Shown here: piece after piece, positions 39,991 through 43,674 of the stretch | Layout of the letters: the number at the start of each line of letters is the position of its first letter | How positions within the stretch are numbered: the stretch's first letter is position 1 | Origin: an uncultured Spirochaeta sp. | GTDB lineage: Bacteria > Spirochaetota > Spirochaetia > DSM-27196 > Alkalispirochaetaceae | DNA: 43,674 bases | Direction: 5' to 3' | Assembly: GCA_913030605.1 (NCBI GenBank) | Contig: CAJWEZ010000038.1 | Location: 1-43,674 of the forward strand | Position numbers and translations under genes: made by a program | The notes under the pieces: model-generated | Told to the model about the DNA's origin: nothing | What the model saw: the letters and a program-made list of their open reading frames with translations, nothing else | Databases searched by the model: none

Positions 39991-41643
39991 ATGAGACGCA
40001 GCGAACAGTACACGGTCCCCGACAAACTCATCTCGATTCCGTCGCGGGAAACCTATCGCCGCGCCTTCCACGATCTCCCGTGGCTGCAGCGCATCTACCT
40101 TCTCATTCGAACCTGGTTTGGCAGCGCAGACATCACGACGGTGATCAAGGAGCACGAGCTGGACGAGGTGAAGCGTCGCGTGGTTGCCCGGGACGCGACC
40201 GTCGCCGACGTGACGATTCCGGCGCTCAAGAACGGGTTCCACACCAGGGCGCGGGCGGTGGCGCTGAAGACGCAGGCGCTGAAGACGGCGCTCTCACAGG
40301 CGCGCGGATCCGCCGCCGGGGCGTTTCTCAGGGCGGCCCTGGAGCACCTTGATCCGCAGCTGGCCGAGACGATTCTCGCGTCGACCACCGTTCCGGACGA
40401 TATCCTCTCGGATCCCGCCGCCACCGTCGCCTCCGCCCGAAAGGTGGTGGTAGATCATCTGCACCAGGCGTTGGAGATCAACAAGAAGGCGATTACCGGT
40501 CACCTGGACCCCGTCTGGCAGTGTCTGGAGTCGCTCGCGGCGCTCGGGACGGTCGATTTTGCGGGACTGATACCGGAGGGATCCTCGGCAGACATCCGCA
40601 CGCCGATGCGCATCGTGCGGCAGCCGCTCACCCAGCTTGCGTGCACCGTGGAACTCTGCCTCCGCAATCGGCACCGCAGCGCAACGCGTCTGGCGGTGGA
40701 CTTCGCCGGCCGGCGAACGGGGAAGCATGCCAACGCCGACGACGCGATCTGGGAGGCGATCGACGAGCTGAACACGGCGGTGCCGCTGCTGGATCTCGTG
40801 CGCCTGGCGGCCGACGAGCCGCGTCTCACGCTGGCGCAGCTCAGTGTGCAGTCCGGCTGGTGGGCGCGCTTCTCGGCCGCCTGGATGGAAGCGGTGAACG
40901 TGGGGCCGGAACTCCTTCGGCGGCGATCGATGAACACGGAGGAGCTGCTGCGCAATCACTTTGGAGTCTCCGAACCACCGGTGACGTGGATACCGCCCTC
41001 GCTCTTTCAGCGCAGCGCCGGAGCGCTGCGACGCCTGACCGGCGCGCAGCGATTCCGCGATACCCGGACGATGGCCGGGGCGCTGGCGCGGGAGCAGGAC
41101 CTGATGTCCACTCCCGACAGGGCCAGGATTCTCGAAGTACACGTGGAACTGGACAAGGCGTTCAGCCGCCTGGAAGAGATGCTCGGCTCCGGCGAGGAAC
41201 GGGGCACTGTGGGGGACGAACTGCGCCGCCTCACCCATTCCGAGACCGACGGCGCCGTGGCGGGGATGCACAAGATCAACATCTATTCGAAGTACCGGCC
41301 CGACGTACGGGTGCTTATCGATCAGGCTGCTGATGCCCTGGAGACGATCGCCACGCTCTTTGACACCAACCGCCGACAGGTCCGTCGCGCGTTGAAGGCC
41401 CACACCGTCCGCCTGGACATCGACGAAGAGGACCTGCCCCTGACGGAGCTGTTCGATCTGATTACCGGAAGCTACCAGCGTCTGGCGGTGGCGCTCCGCA
41501 GTCTGGTGCGGCTTGAACAGGAAATGATCACCGGTCCCGCGGGCGGCGCTGGCGACGATGGGGCGTCCCCGGCGGACACCAACAGCGGCGCCGACAGCGG
41601 CGCCGCCGACCCGGAAACGGCGGGTGTCGGCACCCAGGGGTAG
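39991..41643 (+). CDS. Large soluble, mostly helical protein, family unsure (possibly a spirochaetal DUF5312-type protein)
   Basis: 550 aa from the ATG at 39991, preferred to the ATG at 39940 because the -10-like TATATT lies between them. No signal peptide or clear membrane helix; one segment (WLQRIYLLIRTWFG, about 28-41) could touch a membrane. Mostly amphipathic helices with a low-complexity acidic tail (GGAGDDGASPADTNSGADSG). I recall a family of about this size limited to spirochaetes (DUF5312), but cannot confirm it here. No enzymatic motif seen. It is a single-gene unit, and convergent with oadB. Confidence 0.6.
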   Translation: MRRSEQYTVPDKLISIPSRETYRRAFHDLPWLQRIYLLIRTWFGSADITTVIKEHELDEVKRRVVARDATVADVTIPALKNGFHTRARAVALKTQALKTALSQARGSAAGAFLRAALEHLDPQLAETILASTTVPDDILSDPAATVASARKVVVDHLHQALEINKKAITGHLDPVWQCLESLAALGTVDFAGLIPEGSSADIRTPMRIVRQPLTQLACTVELCLRNRHRSATRLAVDFAGRRTGKHANADDAIWEAIDELNTAVPLLDLVRLAADEPRLTLAQLSVQSGWWARFSAAWMEAVNVGPELLRRRSMNTEELLRNHFGVSEPPVTWIPPSLFQRSAGALRRLTGAQRFRDTRTMAGALAREQDLMSTPDRARILEVHVELDKAFSRLEEMLGSGEERGTVGDELRRLTHSETDGAVAGMHKINIYSKYRPDVRVLIDQAADALETIATLFDTNRRQVRRALKAHTVRLDIDEEDLPLTELFDLITGSYQRLAVALRSLVRLEQEMITGPAGGAGDDGASPADTNSGADSGAADPETAGVGTQG

Positions 41644-41668
41644 CCTCCCGCTTCGGGGCTCTCGCCGC

Positions 41669-42808
41669 CTACCCGAACACCGCCAGGAGTACTCCGGCGG
41701 CGACGGCAGACCCGATCACCCCGGACACGTTGGGGCCCATGGCGTGCATGAGCAGGAAGTTGCGGGGATTGTTTTCGAGGCCCACCTTGTTGACCACCCG
41801 CGCAGCCATGGGGACCGCCGAAACACCGGCGGCGCCGATCAGCGGGTTGATCGGGGTGCGGGAAAGGCGGTTCATGAGCTGAGCGAGCAGGAGCCCCGTG
41901 GCGGTGCCGATGGAAAATGCCACCAGCCCCAGAAGCAGAATGCCGAGCGTCTCAAGGCGCAGGAAATACGCCGCCTGGAGCTTGCTCCCCACCACCAGGC
42001 CCAGCAGAATCGTGACGCTGTCGGTGAATGCCGTTTGCAGCGTCCGCGAGAGCCGTTCGGTCACACCCGATTCCTTGACCAGATTTCCGAACATGAGGGC
42101 ACCGATCAGCGGCGTCGCGGTCGGAAGGAGCAGAATGCACAAGCCCAGCACTACCAGCGGAAACAGGATACGCTCGAGGCGTGAGACCGGCCGGAGCTGG
42201 GTCATGACGATCCGGCGCTGGTCCGGGGTCGTCAACAGTCGCATGATCGGCGGCTGAATGATCGGGACAAGCGCCATGTAACTGTACGCGGCCACCGCGA
42301 TCGCGCCCACGAGATCCGGACTGAGGCGCGAGGAGAGGAAGATCGCCGTGGGACCATCCGCTCCCCCGATAATCCCGATCGACGCCGCGTCCTGGAGCGA
42401 GAAATCGAACCCCAGGTGAACGCTCAGGAGAATCGCGCCGATCAGGGTCGCAAAGATGCCGAACTGCGCCGCCGCCCCCAGGAGGGCGGTGCGGGGATTG
42501 GCGATCAGGGGCCCGAAGTCCGTCATGGCGCCGACACCCATGAAGATGAGCAGCGGAAACACGCCGGTCTCCAGACCGACGACGTTGATCATGCCGAGAA
42601 ATCCCTCGGGTCCGGCGATCCCGATCACCGGGATGTTCGCCAGGATTCCGCCGAACCCGATTGGCAGCAGGAGCAGCGGCTCAAACCCACGGCCGATCGC
42701 CAGATAGATCAGCACGAGGCTGATCCCGATCATGACGATCTCTCCGGCGGTGATCGCCGTCAGTCCGGTGGACGCCCAGAGCGCGGAAAAGGACTGAACG
42801 GAACTCAT
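41669..42808 (-). CDS. oadB: Sodium ion-translocating decarboxylase, beta subunit
   Basis: 379 aa with about nine to eleven hydrophobic segments. OadB/GcdB/MmdB family: integral membrane pump that exports Na+ driven by decarboxylation of a carboxybiotin (oxaloacetate, methylmalonyl-CoA or glutaconyl-CoA type). Blocks typical of the family: [59 protein letters not shown] and [15 protein letters not shown]. The C-terminus [17 protein letters not shown] is also typical. Which decarboxylase it serves cannot be told because the alpha subunit is missing. It overlaps the biotin-carrier end by 4 bp (ATGA) and is the last gene of its operon. Confidence 0.92.
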   Translation of the reverse strand: MSSVQSFSALWASTGLTAITAGEIVMIGISLVLIYLAIGRGFEPLLLLPIGFGGILANIPVIGIAGPEGFLGMINVVGLETGVFPLLIFMGVGAMTDFGPLIANPRTALLGAAAQFGIFATLIGAILLSVHLGFDFSLQDAASIGIIGGADGPTAIFLSSRLSPDLVGAIAVAAYSYMALVPIIQPPIMRLLTTPDQRRIVMTQLRPVSRLERILFPLVVLGLCILLLPTATPLIGALMFGNLVKESGVTERLSRTLQTAFTDSVTILLGLVVGSKLQAAYFLRLETLGILLLGLVAFSIGTATGLLLAQLMNRLSRTPINPLIGAAGVSAVPMAARVVNKVGLENNPRNFLLMHAMGPNVSGVIGSAVAAGVLLAVFG

Positions 42809-43017
42809 GCGATCGACACCAGTACCGCGTCTGCCTCGACGTTCTGGCCGTCGGTGACGTGAATCTGGGCCACGGTTCCCGCCGTCTCCGACTCAACCTT
42901 CATTTCCATCTTCATGCATTCCATGAGGACGACGGCCTGTCCCGCAGTCACCACGTCGCCGGGTTTCACCAGGCTGCGCAGGACGATGCCGGGCATTGGC
43001 GCGGTCGTGTCACTGAC
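42805..43017 (-). pseudogene. Biotin carrier domain of the sodium pump, 5'-truncated at the window's right end
   Basis: The C-terminal 70 residues of a biotinyl domain: TTAPMPGIVLRSLVKPGD, then [18 protein letters not shown] with the biotinylated Lys in ECMKME (where AMKM or EAMKM is usual), then VHVTDG-like [19 protein letters not shown]. This is the normal end of an OadA alpha subunit or a separate OadC-like carrier. The reading frame stops at a TAG (43018-43020) upstream of the APMPG start, where the sequence becomes IS110. So the 5' part is missing: broken by insertion, or by an assembly join. Confidence 0.75.
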
Positions 43018-43366
43018 CTATCGGTCTGCTATCGATGACCCGGCCCGGTTCACGTCCTCGAAGAAGGTCGGGCCGTGGGTCGGCCTGACGCCCACTCGCA
43101 ACCAGTCGGGCGAGCGCGATATCTCGGGCGGGATCACCAAGGCGGGCGACGTCAATCTTCGACGCGCGCTGTGCCAGGCAGCCACCGTCATGATGCATCG
43201 CGGGCGGGCGACGTGGCTGCGAACATGGGCAGCGAAACTCGCGCGCCGTCGTGGTGCCAAGCGCGCGATGGTTGCCTTGGCGCGGCGCATCGCCGTGATA
43301 CTGCACCGGATGTGGAAAGATGACACCGACTTCCGCGTCGATGTTCCGGCGCTTCATGCCAGCTGA
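42986..43366 (+). mobile_element. IS110-family transposase, C-terminal fragment
   Basis: 126 codons from about 42986 to the stop at 43366. It matches the Transposase_20 region of IS110 proteins: PGIGAVVSLTYRSAIDDPAR, VGPWVGLTPTRNQSGERDIS, KAGDVNLRRALCQAATVM and ARRIAVILHRMW. It lacks the N-terminal DEDD nuclease domain, so it is a 3' fragment and not active alone. The frame continues upstream to 42914, but there it is antisense to the biotin domain. Codon use and the downstream sequence look unlike the rest of the window, which suggests transfer from another lineage. Confidence 0.85.
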
Positions 43367-43674
43367 AGACAAAGATTCCAGACTGCTGCCCGCCTGATCA
43401 CGGGCCTTCGAGGTCCCCACGGGACGCGGTTCCGGTGATGCCGTGCTCAGGACTGATGCCGATCACATCGAGCACGCCAATGAGATGGGCACACCGGAAT
43501 TGCATTGAACCAGCATCATGTTGGCGGCCATCGCGCCGACCACGGACCGAAGCATGCACCCGGGTCGATCTCACGAGAAGGCTACCGAACAGGAGAGCGG
43601 ATCAATTGTTCAAAGGACAAGACCGCAGAGTGGCGGAGCTTTCCGCATGCGAAAAACCGCTTGACTGGGGCGAC
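43367..43674 (+). mobile_element. Non-coding 3' tail of the IS110 element
   Basis: About 308 bases with no credible gene to the window's end. Contains hairpins GCCCG/CGGGC (43388-43392 with 43401-43405) and GTGCTC/GAGCAC (43443-43448 with 43470-43475). Non-coding ends of IS110/IS1111 elements encode bridge RNA; in the IS1111 group it lies 3' of the transposase. Whether this end holds one is untested. Confidence 0.45.

Overview
The window looks like one piece of a high-GC (about 60-65 % by eye) diderm bacterial chromosome, most likely a free-living, non-pathogenic member of the Spirochaetota. This is an inference from several traits: solute-binding proteins with signal peptides ending FASGAQE or FASGQAE and no lipobox, many proteins that look outer-membrane or periplasmic, a CheX-type phosphatase, AsnA, and an OadB sodium pump. 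There is no rRNA gene to settle it, and I found no tRNA gene or CRISPR array.

Layout. 1-2686: ribokinase and a divergent glycerate 2-kinase. 2761-6597: an MFS transporter, then a lipoprotein coupled to a secreted CsgG/PEGA-like protein. 6693-12073: endonuclease IV, a second MFS transporter overlapping a GH114-like lipoprotein, an esterase fused to a probable outer-membrane barrel, and hypoxanthine phosphoribosyltransferase. 12132-17676: a barrel protein, a P1B-4 metal ATPase, a degenerate UxaE-like protein and AsnA. 17737-24754: a large NAD-glutamate dehydrogenase, then a five-gene operon built from two copies of a [PTS EIIA + CPA antiporter + PII-like domain] module. 24760-29580: a LacI-controlled sugar ABC importer with visible operators, then a YbaK-type deacylase. 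29614-34410: a protein of five PPC-like repeats and a CheA-like membrane kinase/CheX/CheY operon. 34576-39819: an RpiR-controlled sugar ABC importer with a HAD phosphatase and an unknown protein. 39991-43017: a large unknown protein, OadB and a truncated biotin carrier. 42986-43674: the 3' part of an IS110-family element.

How the parts fit. Two carbohydrate importers (neither with its own ATPase gene), ribokinase, glycerate kinase and two MFS carriers point to sugar uptake. The OadB pump and two cation/proton antiporters point to sodium-based energetics. The EIIA/PII/antiporter operon would tie ion exchange to PTS phosphorylation and perhaps to nucleotide state. AsnA and glutamate dehydrogenase, convergent neighbours, both handle ammonia.

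A recurring regulatory theme is a -10-like hexamer ending only 5-8 nt before the start codon, with no Shine-Dalgarno sequence. It is seen at about twelve transcription-unit starts and suggests frequent leaderless mRNAs, whereas genes inside operons mostly have clear Shine-Dalgarno sequences. The right edge, where a biotin-carrier gene runs into an IS110 fragment, may be a real insertion or an assembly join.
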